Shown here one piece after another: positions 52,916 through 62,108 of a stretch of 64,000 nt of DNA. The first letter of the stretch is position 1. The number at the start of each line of letters is the position of its first letter. The stretch is from Gammaproteobacteria bacterium (lineage in GTDB: Bacteria; Pseudomonadota; Gammaproteobacteria; HyVt-429): contig JAADGI010000032.1 in assembly GCA_013152415.1 (NCBI GenBank), forward strand, positions 62,001 through 126,000, in the 5' to 3' direction. The translations under genes were made by a program, and so were the position numbers. The notes under the pieces are model-generated. The model did no database searches. It was not told the origin of the DNA and saw nothing but the letters and a program-made list of their open reading frames with translations.

Positions 52916-54223
52916 GTGAATAAGCACAGCCTTAAGATTACCCCCGGTTGCGAACACCAAATCTCCCAGGACGCCATCAGCCAGGCTGCCTTGCAGGTGG
53001 TCGAAGGCCTCCAGCAGGCCGGTTTTGATGGCCTGTTGGTGGGCGGTTGCGTTCGGGATTTGATGCTGGGACGGGAGCCAAAAGATTTTGATGCGGTGAC
53101 CAACGCCACGCCGGAGGAGATTAAAGGCCTGTTTCGTAGTGCTCGCCTGATTGGTCGGCGTTTTCGGCTCGCCCATGTGCGTTTTGGGCGTGAGGTCATT
53201 GAGGTGGCCACTTATCGTGCGGCACCCAGTGAAGTGGATGAGGACCGGGGCGGCCACATGGTGCTCAGCGAAGAGGGGCGTCTGCTTCATGATAATGTCT
53301 ATGGCAATCAGACCGAAGATGCCCGCCGCCGTGATTTTACCGTCAATGCCCTGTATTTTGATACCCGTGACGCCTCGGTGATTGACCATGTCAATGGTAT
53401 GGATGATTTGCGCAAGGGAGTGTTGCGCATTATCGGTGATCCAGCCACCCGCTATCGTGAAGACCCGGTACGGATGCTGCGGGCTATCCGATTTGCCGCC
53501 AAGCTGGGTTTCCGCTTGGAAAAAAAGACTGCTGCGCCACTTCGGGAGCTGGCGCCCCTGCTTCAGGATGTGCCTCCGGCACGATTATTTGAAGAGGTGG
53601 TCAAGCTCTTTCACGGTGGTTATGCGGCGGAGACCTACGAGCTATTGCGTCAGTACCACTTATTTGAACAGTTATTTCCGCTGACTGACCAGGGTCTGGC
53701 TCTCGAAGAGGAACACTTTCCGCTTACTTTGTTGCCCCGTGCGCTGGCCAATACGGACTCTCGAATTAGTGAGCATAAACCGGTTACTCCTGCATTTTTG
53801 TTTGCCGCGGTGCTTTGGGAGCCGGTGAGGATAGAAGCGCAACATCTCATGGATGAGGGCAGCAGTTGGCTCGCCAGTCTACAGGATGCCGCAGAGGTTG
53901 TGTTGCGGGATCAGCTTCGCCATGTTGCGATTCCAAAGCGCTTTAGTTTTCCCATGCGTGAGATATGGGCTATGCAGGCACGCCTTGAACGCCGTGGGGG
54001 AAAACGCGCATTCAGTCTGGTTGAGCATAAACGGTTTCGGGCCGGATATGACTTTTTATTGTTGCGTGCAGATTCTGGTGAAGCCGACCCTGAATTGGCA
54101 CAATGGTGGACCCGGTTTCAGGAGGTCGATCACGAGGAAAAGCAGCGCATGGTCAGTCAGGTTTCAGGGGGGCAGCGCAAACGCCGTCGTCCACGTAAAC
54201 GCAAGCATGCCAGTCCCCACTAA
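52916..54223 (+). CDS. pcnB: Poly(A) polymerase I
   Basis: 435 residues from GTG 52916; an in-frame TGA stands immediately upstream, so no earlier start is possible. Nucleotidyltransferase motifs are LVGGCVRDLMLG and KDFDAVTNATPEE, followed by RRRDFTVNALYFD. The C-terminus is very basic (GGQRKRRRPRKRKHASP). It adds 3' poly(A) tails to RNA and so destabilises it. A palindromic repeat ends 28 bases before the start. It overlaps folK by 17 bases. Confidence 0.93.
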   Translation: MNKHSLKITPGCEHQISQDAISQAALQVVEGLQQAGFDGLLVGGCVRDLMLGREPKDFDAVTNATPEEIKGLFRSARLIGRRFRLAHVRFGREVIEVATYRAAPSEVDEDRGGHMVLSEEGRLLHDNVYGNQTEDARRRDFTVNALYFDTRDASVIDHVNGMDDLRKGVLRIIGDPATRYREDPVRMLRAIRFAAKLGFRLEKKTAAPLRELAPLLQDVPPARLFEEVVKLFHGGYAAETYELLRQYHLFEQLFPLTDQGLALEEEHFPLTLLPRALANTDSRISEHKPVTPAFLFAAVLWEPVRIEAQHLMDEGSSWLASLQDAAEVVLRDQLRHVAIPKRFSFPMREIWAMQARLERRGGKRAFSLVEHKRFRAGYDFLLLRADSGEADPELAQWWTRFQEVDHEEKQRMVSQVSGGQRKRRRPRKRKHASPH

Positions 54224-54773
54224 CAATGTCAGTGGCCCATCCGAAGTTAAGGCCTATATCGGCTTGGGCAGTAATCTTGATGATCCGGTGAAGCAGTTAC
54301 AACGGGCTCGCCGTTCTTTGGCAAGCCTGCCTATGACCCGACTGCTGGAGTGTTCTTCACTTTATATGACCGCACCGCTGGGTTTTGAAGACCAGGCCGA
54401 TTTTGCCAATGCAGTGTGCTGTGTGGCTACAAGCTTGTCCGCCATCAATTTATTGATACAACTCCAGGTTATTGAAGATCGGCAGGGCAGGGTTCGTGAT
54501 GGGCAGCACGACGGTCCCAGGACCCTGGACCTGGACTTGTTGTTGTATGGTTCAAAGACCCTCCGCCAAAGCGGTCTGAAGGTGCCCCATCCCAGGCTGC
54601 AGCAACGGGCCTTCGTGCTGTATCCTCTGGCAGAGATCGCTAAAAAGACCAGGGTGCCGGGGTTGGCAACGGTATCATCACTTTTGGACGCTTGCCCCAG
54701 GCAACGGATCGAACGGGTGTTGACACCGCAGAGCTGGATGCCGGATCGAGTCCGGCATGACGGAGTGATTTAA
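54207..54773 (+). CDS. folK: HPPK, 6-hydroxymethyl-7,8-dihydropterin pyrophosphokinase
   Basis: 188 residues from ATG 54207, inside the end of pcnB. Signatures are YIGLGSNL, QADFANAV and GPRTLDLDLLLYG, with VPHPRLQQRAFVLYPLAEI near the end. It transfers pyrophosphate to the pterin in folate synthesis. The normal protein is about 160-170 residues; here the final residues SWMPDRVRHDGVI are encoded by a dispersed repeat that has reached the 3' end. The active site is intact. Confidence 0.93.
   Translation: MPVPTNNVSGPSEVKAYIGLGSNLDDPVKQLQRARRSLASLPMTRLLECSSLYMTAPLGFEDQADFANAVCCVATSLSAINLLIQLQVIEDRQGRVRDGQHDGPRTLDLDLLLYGSKTLRQSGLKVPHPRLQQRAFVLYPLAEIAKKTRVPGLATVSSLLDACPRQRIERVLTPQSWMPDRVRHDGVI
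54734..54768. repeat. Dispersed 'CCGGATCGAGTCCGG' repeat inside the 3' end of folK
   Basis: TGGATGCCGGATCGAGTCCG continues with GCATGACGGAGTGATT. It matches the right half of the element at 52811-52887 with a single base change in the core. Confidence 0.8.
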
Positions 54774-54840
54774 TGGGAAACAACGAGTTTATAATTGAAA
54801 AATATGGCCACCCATCGTCAATCATGAAGAGATTTCATCC

Positions 54841-55521
54841 TTGTCCGCCACATCACTAGATATACCCCAATCGGTGTTGAGTCGTAACGGCTATATCGTG
54901 GTGGAAGGCCCCATTGGTGTGGGCAAGACCAGCCTGGCCAGGCGTTTGGCGGATGCCTATGCCGGGGAACTGTTGCTCGAGCGGCCTGAAGACAACCCCT
55001 TTCTCGAGCGGTTTTATGAGTCGAGAAGACAGTTTGCCCTGCCCACCCAGCTGTTCTTTCTCTTTCAACGCGCCCAGCAATTGGAGCAGATCAATCAGGG
55101 TGATATGTTTCGTCCCGGTCGGGTGTCGGACTTTATGCTGGACAAGGATCGCCTCTTCGCCAGCCTCATCCTGGATGATGATGAGTTGCGTCTGTACGAT
55201 CAGGTTTATGCCAATCTGAGCCCACGGATGCCGGTACCCGATTTAGTGGTCTATTTGCAGGCCCCGGTTCAGACCATTCGAGAGCGCATACGACGCCGGG
55301 GTGTCGAGTACGAGCAGGGCATGGATGAAAGTTATTTGGAAAATTTAGTGGAGGCCTACACTCGATTCTTTCATGGTTATACTGCGGCACCCTTGTTGAT
55401 TATAAACGCCACTGAAATTAACTTTGTCGATAGCGACGAAGACTTCAAGGTTTTGTTAGACTATATTGATAAGGTTCGTAACGGCAGACACTTCTTTAAC
55501 CCTATGGCGAGTCCCCTTTGA
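54841..55521 (+). CDS. Deoxyadenosine/deoxycytidine kinase family protein
   Basis: 226 residues from TTG 54841 (no ATG or GTG lies in frame upstream before a stop; a GTG eleven codons downstream is the alternative). The P-loop is [15 protein letters not shown], followed by family motifs [11 protein letters not shown] and [17 protein letters not shown]. Such kinases phosphorylate deoxynucleosides for salvage. In many proteobacteria this gene stands between folK and panB, as here. It overlaps panB (TTGA). Confidence 0.88.
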   Translation: MSATSLDIPQSVLSRNGYIVVEGPIGVGKTSLARRLADAYAGELLLERPEDNPFLERFYESRRQFALPTQLFFLFQRAQQLEQINQGDMFRPGRVSDFMLDKDRLFASLILDDDELRLYDQVYANLSPRMPVPDLVVYLQAPVQTIRERIRRRGVEYEQGMDESYLENLVEAYTRFFHGYTAAPLLIINATEINFVDSDEDFKVLLDYIDKVRNGRHFFNPMASPL

Positions 55522-56315
55522 AAACAGTCACGGTTGAATCACTTCGCAGCATGAAACAGAGTGGTGAGCGCATTAGCTGTCTGACAGCCTATGACTACAG
55601 CTTTGCCAGTTTGCTGGACCGGGTGGGGGTGGATATTATCATGGTGGGGGACTCCCTGGGCATGGTGATGCAGGGCCATGACAGCACCTTGCCAGTGAGT
55701 CTCAAGGACATGATCTACCACAGCCGTTGTGTTGCCCAGGGACGAAGCCGTGCCCTGCAAGTGGTTGATCTATCCTTTGGCAGTTACCAGGAAAGCCCCG
55801 AGTCCGCCCTGCGAAGTGCCAGTCGTTTGATGTCCAAGGGGGGTGCCCAGGTGGTAAAGCTAGAAGGTGGTGCGGTGATGGCTGAAACCGTTGCCTTCCT
55901 GGTGGCGCGAGGCATCCCCGTTTGTGGCCACCTGGGGCTCACCCCCCAGTCGGTGCATCAACTCAGTGGTTATCGTGTTCAGGGTAAAGATGATGCTTCT
56001 GCCGCCACCCTTGCCACCGATGCCCTTGCCCTGGAGCAGGCCGGTGCCAGTCTCATTGTGTTGGAGGCCGTACCTGCCGAATTGGCCAGGACCATTTCGG
56101 AGTCGCTGCGTATCCCCACCATTGGTATCGGTGCCGGGGTCCATTGCGACGGTCAGGTGCTGGTGTTACAAGACATGCTGGGTCTCTACCCCAGGCCCAG
56201 TCCCAAGTTCAGCAAGAATTTTATGCAGGGCCAGGACGGTATTGAGGCCGCAGTACAGGCCTATGTGGATGCGGTACGATCCGGCAGCTTTCCAGGGTCG
56301 GAACACAGTTTCTAA
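55518..56315 (+). CDS. panB: 3-methyl-2-oxobutanoate hydroxymethyltransferase
   Basis: 265 residues from TTG 55518, overlapping the preceding TGA by three bases. The family motifs [19 protein letters not shown] and GCH-region [18 protein letters not shown] are intact. The reaction adds a hydroxymethyl group from methylene-tetrahydrofolate to alpha-ketoisovalerate, the first step of pantothenate synthesis. panC and panD follow. Confidence 0.96.
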   Translation: MKTVTVESLRSMKQSGERISCLTAYDYSFASLLDRVGVDIIMVGDSLGMVMQGHDSTLPVSLKDMIYHSRCVAQGRSRALQVVDLSFGSYQESPESALRSASRLMSKGGAQVVKLEGGAVMAETVAFLVARGIPVCGHLGLTPQSVHQLSGYRVQGKDDASAATLATDALALEQAGASLIVLEAVPAELARTISESLRIPTIGIGAGVHCDGQVLVLQDMLGLYPRPSPKFSKNFMQGQDGIEAAVQAYVDAVRSGSFPGSEHSF

Positions 56316-56326
56316 CATCTAGTTAT

Positions 56327-56371
56327 CCCTTCTTCCCGAGGGAGAAGGTTAGGATGAGGGGATATTTGATG
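56327..56371 (+). repeat. REP-like repeat, copy 4, containing the panC ribosome binding site and start codon
   Basis: The hairpin CCCTTCTTCCC / GAGGGAGAAGG leads into TTAGGATGAGGGGATATTTG and ATGG. The GAGGGG is eight bases before the panC ATG, which is itself in the repeat tail shared with the copy at 28636-28681. Thus repeat sequence provides translation initiation for panC. Confidence 0.75.
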
Positions 56372-57241
56372 GATATAGCCCACAATCTTCCTGAGCTTGA
56401 CGCCGCATTGGAAAAGCTTGGTCGTCGTGTCGCACGTAAGGTACTGGTGCCCACCATGGGCAATCTCCATGACGGTCACCTCCGACTCATGACCGAGGCG
56501 CGGCGTTATGGCGATGGGGTGGTGGCCAGTATCTATGTCAATCCCATGCAGTTCGGCCCTGGGGAGGACTTTGCGTCATATCCACGCACCGGTGAGCAGG
56601 ATATCGCACAACTCCAGGACTGTGGTGTGGATCTGGTATTCATGCCCGAGCTATCCGATATCTATCCACGTGGGGTCGATGCCCATACCGTGGTAGAGGT
56701 TCCCGGCTTGGGCGATATACTATGCGGTGCCTCGCGGCCAGGCCATTTTCGTGGCGTCACTACCGTGGTTAATCGGTTGTTCAATCTGATTGCCCCCCAG
56801 GTCGCGGTGTTGGGCAAAAAAGATTATCAGCAATGCTTGCTGATTAAGCTGATGGTGGCGGACCTGGGTATGCCCATTGAGGTTGTTGGGGTCGATACGG
56901 TTCGAGGTGATGACGGCCTGGCACTGAGTTCCCGCAATGGCTATCTCAGTGAGGCCGAGAGGGTCATTGCCCCCAAACTCTACGAAACCTTAAGCTGGAT
57001 GGCGGGTCAAATCCTGGGACAACGTGGCTACAGTGGTGACTTTGTGGCCGGTGTAGAGCGCCAGGCATGGGACAGGCTGGAGGCTTCTGGCTTTAAGCCC
57101 GACTATGTATGTGTACGCCGACAGGGGGATCTGGCGATACCCCAAGCCGACGACCAGGAATGGGTGATCCTGGCGGCAGCGCGACTAGGAAAGACGCGGC
57201 TCATAGACAATCTTGAGGTCAATTTGAAACCATCCAGTTAA
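56369..57241 (+). CDS. panC: Pantothenate synthetase
   Basis: 290 residues from ATG 56369; an ATG five codons upstream has no spacing to the Shine-Dalgarno. Signatures are VPTMGNLHDGHLRLM (HIGH-type), ASIYVNPMQFGPGEDF and GLALSSRNGYLS. It condenses pantoate and beta-alanine with ATP. The ribosome binding site derives from a dispersed repeat. Confidence 0.96.
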   Translation: MDIAHNLPELDAALEKLGRRVARKVLVPTMGNLHDGHLRLMTEARRYGDGVVASIYVNPMQFGPGEDFASYPRTGEQDIAQLQDCGVDLVFMPELSDIYPRGVDAHTVVEVPGLGDILCGASRPGHFRGVTTVVNRLFNLIAPQVAVLGKKDYQQCLLIKLMVADLGMPIEVVGVDTVRGDDGLALSSRNGYLSEAERVIAPKLYETLSWMAGQILGQRGYSGDFVAGVERQAWDRLEASGFKPDYVCVRRQGDLAIPQADDQEWVILAAARLGKTRLIDNLEVNLKPSS

Positions 57242-57332
57242 CAGGCGATAATTGGGGATATGCAGTCGTATCTGCACCCAAATGGATGCTGGGATAGGCC
57301 CCGGTCCATCCCTACACAATCTAGACAACATC

Positions 57333-57716
57333 ATGCAAAGAACCCTACTACGTGCCAAGTTACATCGTGTTCGTGTTACCCACGTCGAAATCGATTACGA
57401 GGGCTCTCTCGCCATTGATGGGCTGCTATTGGATGCGGCAGATATCCGTGAGTACGAAAAAATTGAAGTCTATAACGTCGACAATGGTGAGCGCTTTAGC
57501 ACCTATGCCATACGCGCCGAAGAGGGCTCAGGTATTATCTCGGTTTTGGGTGCTGCGGCGCACAAGGCCGAACCTGATGACATTGTCATCGTTGCCGCCT
57601 ATGCAACCTTAGAAGAAAAAGAGTTGGCCGCCTTCAAGCCTCGCCTGGTCTATGTGGATGAAGATAATCAAATCAAACACACTCGCAATTTTATCCCGGT
57701 ACAAGTCGTCTCCTAG
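57333..57716 (+). CDS. panD: Aspartate 1-decarboxylase
   Basis: 127 residues from ATG 57333; 27 upstream in-frame codons look non-native. The self-cleaving YEGS (Gly24-Ser25) gives the pyruvoyl cofactor. It makes beta-alanine from aspartate for panC. It completes the pantothenate group. Confidence 0.96.
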   Translation: MQRTLLRAKLHRVRVTHVEIDYEGSLAIDGLLLDAADIREYEKIEVYNVDNGERFSTYAIRAEEGSGIISVLGAAAHKAEPDDIVIVAAYATLEEKELAAFKPRLVYVDEDNQIKHTRNFIPVQVVS

Positions 57717-57875
57717 CCCTTTTCCTGTTTCCCGAGAAGTGCCCAATCCCGGTTAAATCGGGGCTCCAAACCCGTCAGGCCCTTTGTTGGCAACGAACCA
57801 AGTCAAAACCGCTCTACCCACCCAAAGCCAGACGTCACATAAAATAAATTCAACCTGACAGGGGTTATCAAAATT

Positions 57876-58878
57876 ATGTACAGCGATAATGACATAGCTT
57901 CAGCCGTGCGCGCTGGAATACTGACTGACGAGGTGGCAACGGCCTTTCGGGACTATATTGCGGGCCTGAGGAAAACACCGGTAGCCGATGAAGAACACTT
58001 CCGTTTGATTACCGGATTCAATGACATATTTGTTGTGATTGCGTGTTTGCTGTTACTTGTTTCAGTTTCCTGGATTGGCACCTCGGTTACTTCGTGGTTT
58101 GGTGCGCTGCTGCAAGCGGGTACTGCGTGGGCCTTGGCAGAATATTTTACCCGCAAGCGTCGTATGGCACTGCCGTCGATTGTTTTGTTGTTGGCCTTTG
58201 TGGCGGGTGTGTTTATGAGCGGGTTTATGCTCTTGAGAGACTTTGGTTTGAGTCAGGAATTGGCTATCGGGATTCCCAGTGGTGTATCGGCCTTGGCCGC
58301 GTGGTCGCATTGGTTACGGTTTAAAGTACCTATCACTGTCGCAGCGGGCACGGCCACCGTGGTGGTGGGTGTCTTTATGCTGCTATTTATAGCAATACCT
58401 GAAGCAAGACAGTGGATGAGTAGCATTACGTTTTCTGCAGGTGTTGTTGTGTTTGCGTTGGCGATGCGTTGGGATGTATCGGATACGCAACGCCAGACCC
58501 GGCGATCTGATGTGGCATTTTGGCTTCATATTTATTGCCGCCCCACTTTTAGTGCATCCTATTTTTTCATCGTTACAAGTGCTTGATGCTCAATCCGGGG
58601 CATGGCAAGCGGGTGCTGTGGCAGTGCTGTACATTATTATTGCACTTGTTTCTATATCAATTAACCGTAGGGCACTGATGGTCTCGGCGTTGGCCTATGT
58701 TCTTTATACATTTAGTGCATTATTAGAGCAGTATGGGGTCGTTAGTCTTAGTTTTGCCTTTGCCGCTTTTAGCATTGGTTCTGGGTTGCTGTTGTTGTCG
58801 GCATTTTGGCACACTTGCAGGGAAGCAGTGTTGCATTTCTATCCAGGTGCTATTCAGGATCGGCTTCCACCATTATGA
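57876..58878 (+). pseudogene. Multi-pass membrane protein of unknown function, frameshifted
   Basis: From ATG 57876 a frame encodes 236 residues with several hydrophobic segments (VVIACLLLLVSVSWIGTSV; ALPSIVLLLAFVAGVFMSGF). A second frame, from about 58525, continues IAAPLLVHPIFSSLQVLDAQ and ISINRRALMVSALAYVLYTF to 58878. Fusing the two needs removal of one base near 58530 (CATA-TTTATT), which gives a single protein of about 333 residues. The lesion may be real or a sequencing error. No named domain is seen. Confidence 0.7.
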
Positions 58879-59004
58879 TTAGGGTTTTATTGGCAGCGCA
58901 TTGTCTGGGCACTCAGCATATTGATGCAATACGCTGTGGCACTAAAGAATGTGCGTGGCAACGGTGTTAGCGATATGTCAAAGTTCAAAAATAGAATGCA
59001 GCTT

Positions 59005-59388
59005 CTAGGAAGAGGCTAGAAGTTGTTCAACTTTTGTTACCAGTATCGTCATAGAAAACGGTTTGATGAGGTAATCGGTCACATTGGCCTCTGTTGCGGA
59101 GCGTACACTGTCTTTATCTGAGCGCGCGGTCAACATTAGAAAGGGTGTTTTATTTTTGGTCTCGTGGGCGCGAAGCTCCTTGAGTAGTTCATCACCCCTC
59201 TTGAAGGGCATATTCCAGTCCGAGACTACCACGTCAAAGTCACTTTTCTCAATTAGCTCCCAGGCCTCACGTCCATCGTGTGCCACGCTGACATCACAAG
59301 GGGAGAACTTTTTTGCAAGGATGTGCTGCACTGCAAATGCGATGCTGTTGTCGTCTTCAACGACCAGGATATTCAGATTCTTTGACAT
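59005..59388 (-). CDS. Stand-alone response-regulator receiver domain
   Basis: 127 residues, CheY-like with no output domain. The acidic pocket is Glu11, Asp12, Asp13; Asp57 in VVVSDWNMP is the phosphoacceptor; Thr87 (LTAR) and Lys109 (YLIKPF) complete the site. It follows the sensor kinase by 39 bases on the same strand and is likely its partner. Output could be by protein contact, as in CheY. Confidence 0.9.
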   Translation of the reverse strand: MSKNLNILVVEDDNSIAFAVQHILAKKFSPCDVSVAHDGREAWELIEKSDFDVVVSDWNMPFKRGDELLKELRAHETKNKTPFLMLTARSDKDSVRSATEANVTDYLIKPFSMTILVTKVEQLLASS

Positions 59389-59427
59389 TTTATTTCCCAG
59401 GCTTAAGGGTGAGTTCGGTAGTGCGTC

Positions 59428-61929
59428 CTAGTGGGTTCGGTGTTTAATTAAATTATCAATCTCTTTCTGGTGCAACAGTCCTCGTAGATTTGGATCGGTT
59501 TCATCCGGACTCTTCAATCGGTTATAGATAGGCAGTGTGAAGGTGAAGGTGCTACCTTCGTCAATTCTGCTGGTAACCCATAGATTACCCCCATAGTGGT
59601 TAATAATTTCTCGGCATATAGCCAGTCCCAAGCCTGTGCCTTCGCTCATGCACTCCGAGTGGTGTTCAGATTGGTAAAATCTGTCGAATATGTTGGAAAT
59701 ATCTGATTCCGGAATACCACAGCCGGTATCGGTAACCGATACCTCTATGATCTCGGTATTTGCTACCTTGGCGTCGTCGTTTAGTTCTCTCCAGTCCGGG
59801 GCCGGTAATATTTTTGCGGTGATTTCGACCTTACCCTCATAGGTGAATTTCAGGGCATTGGACAATAAATTTGATAGTACTTGGCGAATTTTGTCGGCAT
59901 CGACAATGGTGCTGACACCTTCGTCCGCCGTGTGAATCAGTTTCACCCCGTTACGATGGAATGGGGCGGTAAACATTTTCGCGGTGGAATGCACCATGGT
60001 GCCGATATCTACCAGTTTATCGTGCCAGTCAGTTTTACCGGCATCTATTTTCTGTAGGTCAAGGACACTGGAGACGAGGCGAGCGAGACGGTTAGTTTCT
60101 TGTAAAATGATGGACAAAAAGTTTGCCCTGCTTTGGGTGTCCATTTCTTTGTCATCGTCTAACAGAATTTCCACGAAAGATTTGATGGAGGTCAAGGGGG
60201 TACGCAGTTCATGTGAGACAGTGGATATGAACTCAGATTTCACGTGGTTTAGCCGTTGAAGCTCTTTATTGGCCTCCTCAAGTTCGGCTGTGCGTAGTTT
60301 TACCTTCCAAACCAATGAGCGTCTTAAAGTTTCCAGTTCGATATTTCGGCGGTCTAGCTGGCCTTGGGTCTTTTTCAGTTCGGTGATATTGGTCAGGGTA
60401 CCAACAACCAAATTGGTATTGCCCTGGGATGATTCTGAGATGCGTCTCGAATCCTGGAGCCATATATAGTCACCGTGCTTGTGTCGCATCCGGTACACAA
60501 ACCGTTCTGTCATTATGTGGGGTAGCTCTTCACTAATGTTGTTGAGTACATGCAGGTCATCCGGGTGAACATGGGTCACCCAAAAGTCAACGTTACTAAT
60601 GACATCCTGAGCATCATATCCGAGCAGGGTACGGATATTTGCGCTGATGTAGTCTGGATGGGGTGAATTGATAGAGGGCATGCTGTATATCACAGTGGGA
60701 CTGTTCTTTAGTAGCCGCTCCAATCGTGCTCGCATTTCCTCAACTACGAGATTGGCGCTTTTTCGTGAGGTCACATCCTGTACCACACCCAATAACTTCT
60801 CAACCTGGCCGCTGGCTTTACATAGGGCATTACCGCGCACGTGTAACCACCGAATTTCCCTATGCGGAGTGACAATGCGGAATTCCTGATCATATTCTTT
60901 TCCATATTTAATGCAGGCATTGAGGGCATTGGATACCCCCTCCATATCGTCGGGGTAAACGGTGGCGAGAAATCCATCGCGGGTAGGTTTGAAGTCAGTC
61001 GGTGATACATCAAATATGTCCCAGACTTGTTTTGACCAAAACATATCATTGCTACCGATAAACCATTCCCATGAACCAATATGGCCTACCGATTGGGTCT
61101 GCAACAGGCGTGACTCACTGGTTTTGAGGTTGGTCTCTATATCCTTGAGCCGCTTGTCTATCGTCTCACTTTGGGTGTGGAGCTCTTTTGAGGCCCTATT
61201 AAGGGCGGAGCCTAATGCGCGAAGTTCTGAAGAGTGGCTGTGAATGGCAATGGTTGCACCAGTTTTGTTAGTGAGGGTTTCGGCAAAGTCGATGGCGGTG
61301 GAAATGGAACGCATGGGCTGCCTGAGAAATAGCAATAACACCAAAGTTGTGACCAGAATGGCGATGGCACCATCACCTAAATTGTCTAACCAGATCTCGG
61401 TCTTTATGGCGTCTATAAATTTCAGATTCTGGGATAATTTTATCCAGCCCACCGGCTGGTCTGATTTAATCGCAGACCAAACGGTGAGAATCTTGTTTGT
61501 CTCATCAATAGTGGTTTGGGGCTGGGCTGGCAGGGCTAAGACGGTGTTAGTGGCCAATAGCTGGGGTCGATTACCTTGTGTGGTGTTGACTTGACTCAGC
61601 ACCACACCCTCCTTATCGGTGACCACAATCTCCTCCACACCTGGAAATTGGGCAATACGCACCAGTATGCTATCCAAGGTGGTGATATCCTTGCGCTTAA
61701 TGTGGGTACTACTGGTGGTGGCGATATTGTGGATCAGGGCCTTGGCCTGAATAGTGGCTACATTGGTTGCAGATTCGGCCTGTTCACTGGCTATATGCAG
61801 GCTGAGAAAAAAGACACAGGTGGCTACCAGCACTGCCACCAGCAGACTGATTTGATGCTCCAACCGTTGTGGAAGGATGCGGTGTATTAGGTTCATTGCC
61901 CTGGGCAGGGCGTCACTGATCGGAGTCAT
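59428..61929 (-). CDS. Membrane sensor histidine kinase with two PAS domains
   Basis: 833 residues from ATG 61927-61929; another ATG eleven codons later is possible. The order is: transmembrane helix near residues 24-43 (ISLLVAVLVATCVFFLSLHI), a periplasmic sensor region of about 150 residues, second helix (AIAILVTTLVLLLFL), PAS domains at about 285-395 and 405-530 (SVGHIGSWEWFIGSNDMFWS; LKNSPTVIYSMP), HisKA with SHELRTPLTS and an HATPase_c domain (NLLSNALKF, DTGCGIP, GTGLGLAI). All kinase residues are intact. The receiver at 59005-59388 is the likely partner. The stimulus is unknown. Confidence 0.88.
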   Translation of the reverse strand: MTPISDALPRAMNLIHRILPQRLEHQISLLVAVLVATCVFFLSLHIASEQAESATNVATIQAKALIHNIATTSSTHIKRKDITTLDSILVRIAQFPGVEEIVVTDKEGVVLSQVNTTQGNRPQLLATNTVLALPAQPQTTIDETNKILTVWSAIKSDQPVGWIKLSQNLKFIDAIKTEIWLDNLGDGAIAILVTTLVLLLFLRQPMRSISTAIDFAETLTNKTGATIAIHSHSSELRALGSALNRASKELHTQSETIDKRLKDIETNLKTSESRLLQTQSVGHIGSWEWFIGSNDMFWSKQVWDIFDVSPTDFKPTRDGFLATVYPDDMEGVSNALNACIKYGKEYDQEFRIVTPHREIRWLHVRGNALCKASGQVEKLLGVVQDVTSRKSANLVVEEMRARLERLLKNSPTVIYSMPSINSPHPDYISANIRTLLGYDAQDVISNVDFWVTHVHPDDLHVLNNISEELPHIMTERFVYRMRHKHGDYIWLQDSRRISESSQGNTNLVVGTLTNITELKKTQGQLDRRNIELETLRRSLVWKVKLRTAELEEANKELQRLNHVKSEFISTVSHELRTPLTSIKSFVEILLDDDKEMDTQSRANFLSIILQETNRLARLVSSVLDLQKIDAGKTDWHDKLVDIGTMVHSTAKMFTAPFHRNGVKLIHTADEGVSTIVDADKIRQVLSNLLSNALKFTYEGKVEITAKILPAPDWRELNDDAKVANTEIIEVSVTDTGCGIPESDISNIFDRFYQSEHHSECMSEGTGLGLAICREIINHYGGNLWVTSRIDEGSTFTFTLPIYNRLKSPDETDPNLRGLLHQKEIDNLIKHRTH

Positions 61930-62108
61930 CCTTGGTGGTGCCTTGCTTAAGTTGGGCTGGGCCCACGATCGTATCCGGGGAGATACTGACAATAAAAGTA
62001 AGGGCTATGTGGGTGTATGCAACCGCACTGGCGCAGCACTTTAAGTTTAAACATTACTTCATCCTTTGCTACTGGGTCCCTCCTTTTATCGGCAAAGGGC
62101 TAGGGAAC

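Noticed and set aside
53853-54206. Extension of folK over the 3' end of pcnB
   Set aside because: The extra 118 codons are in a shadow frame of pcnB; FolK begins at 54207 by length and motif position.
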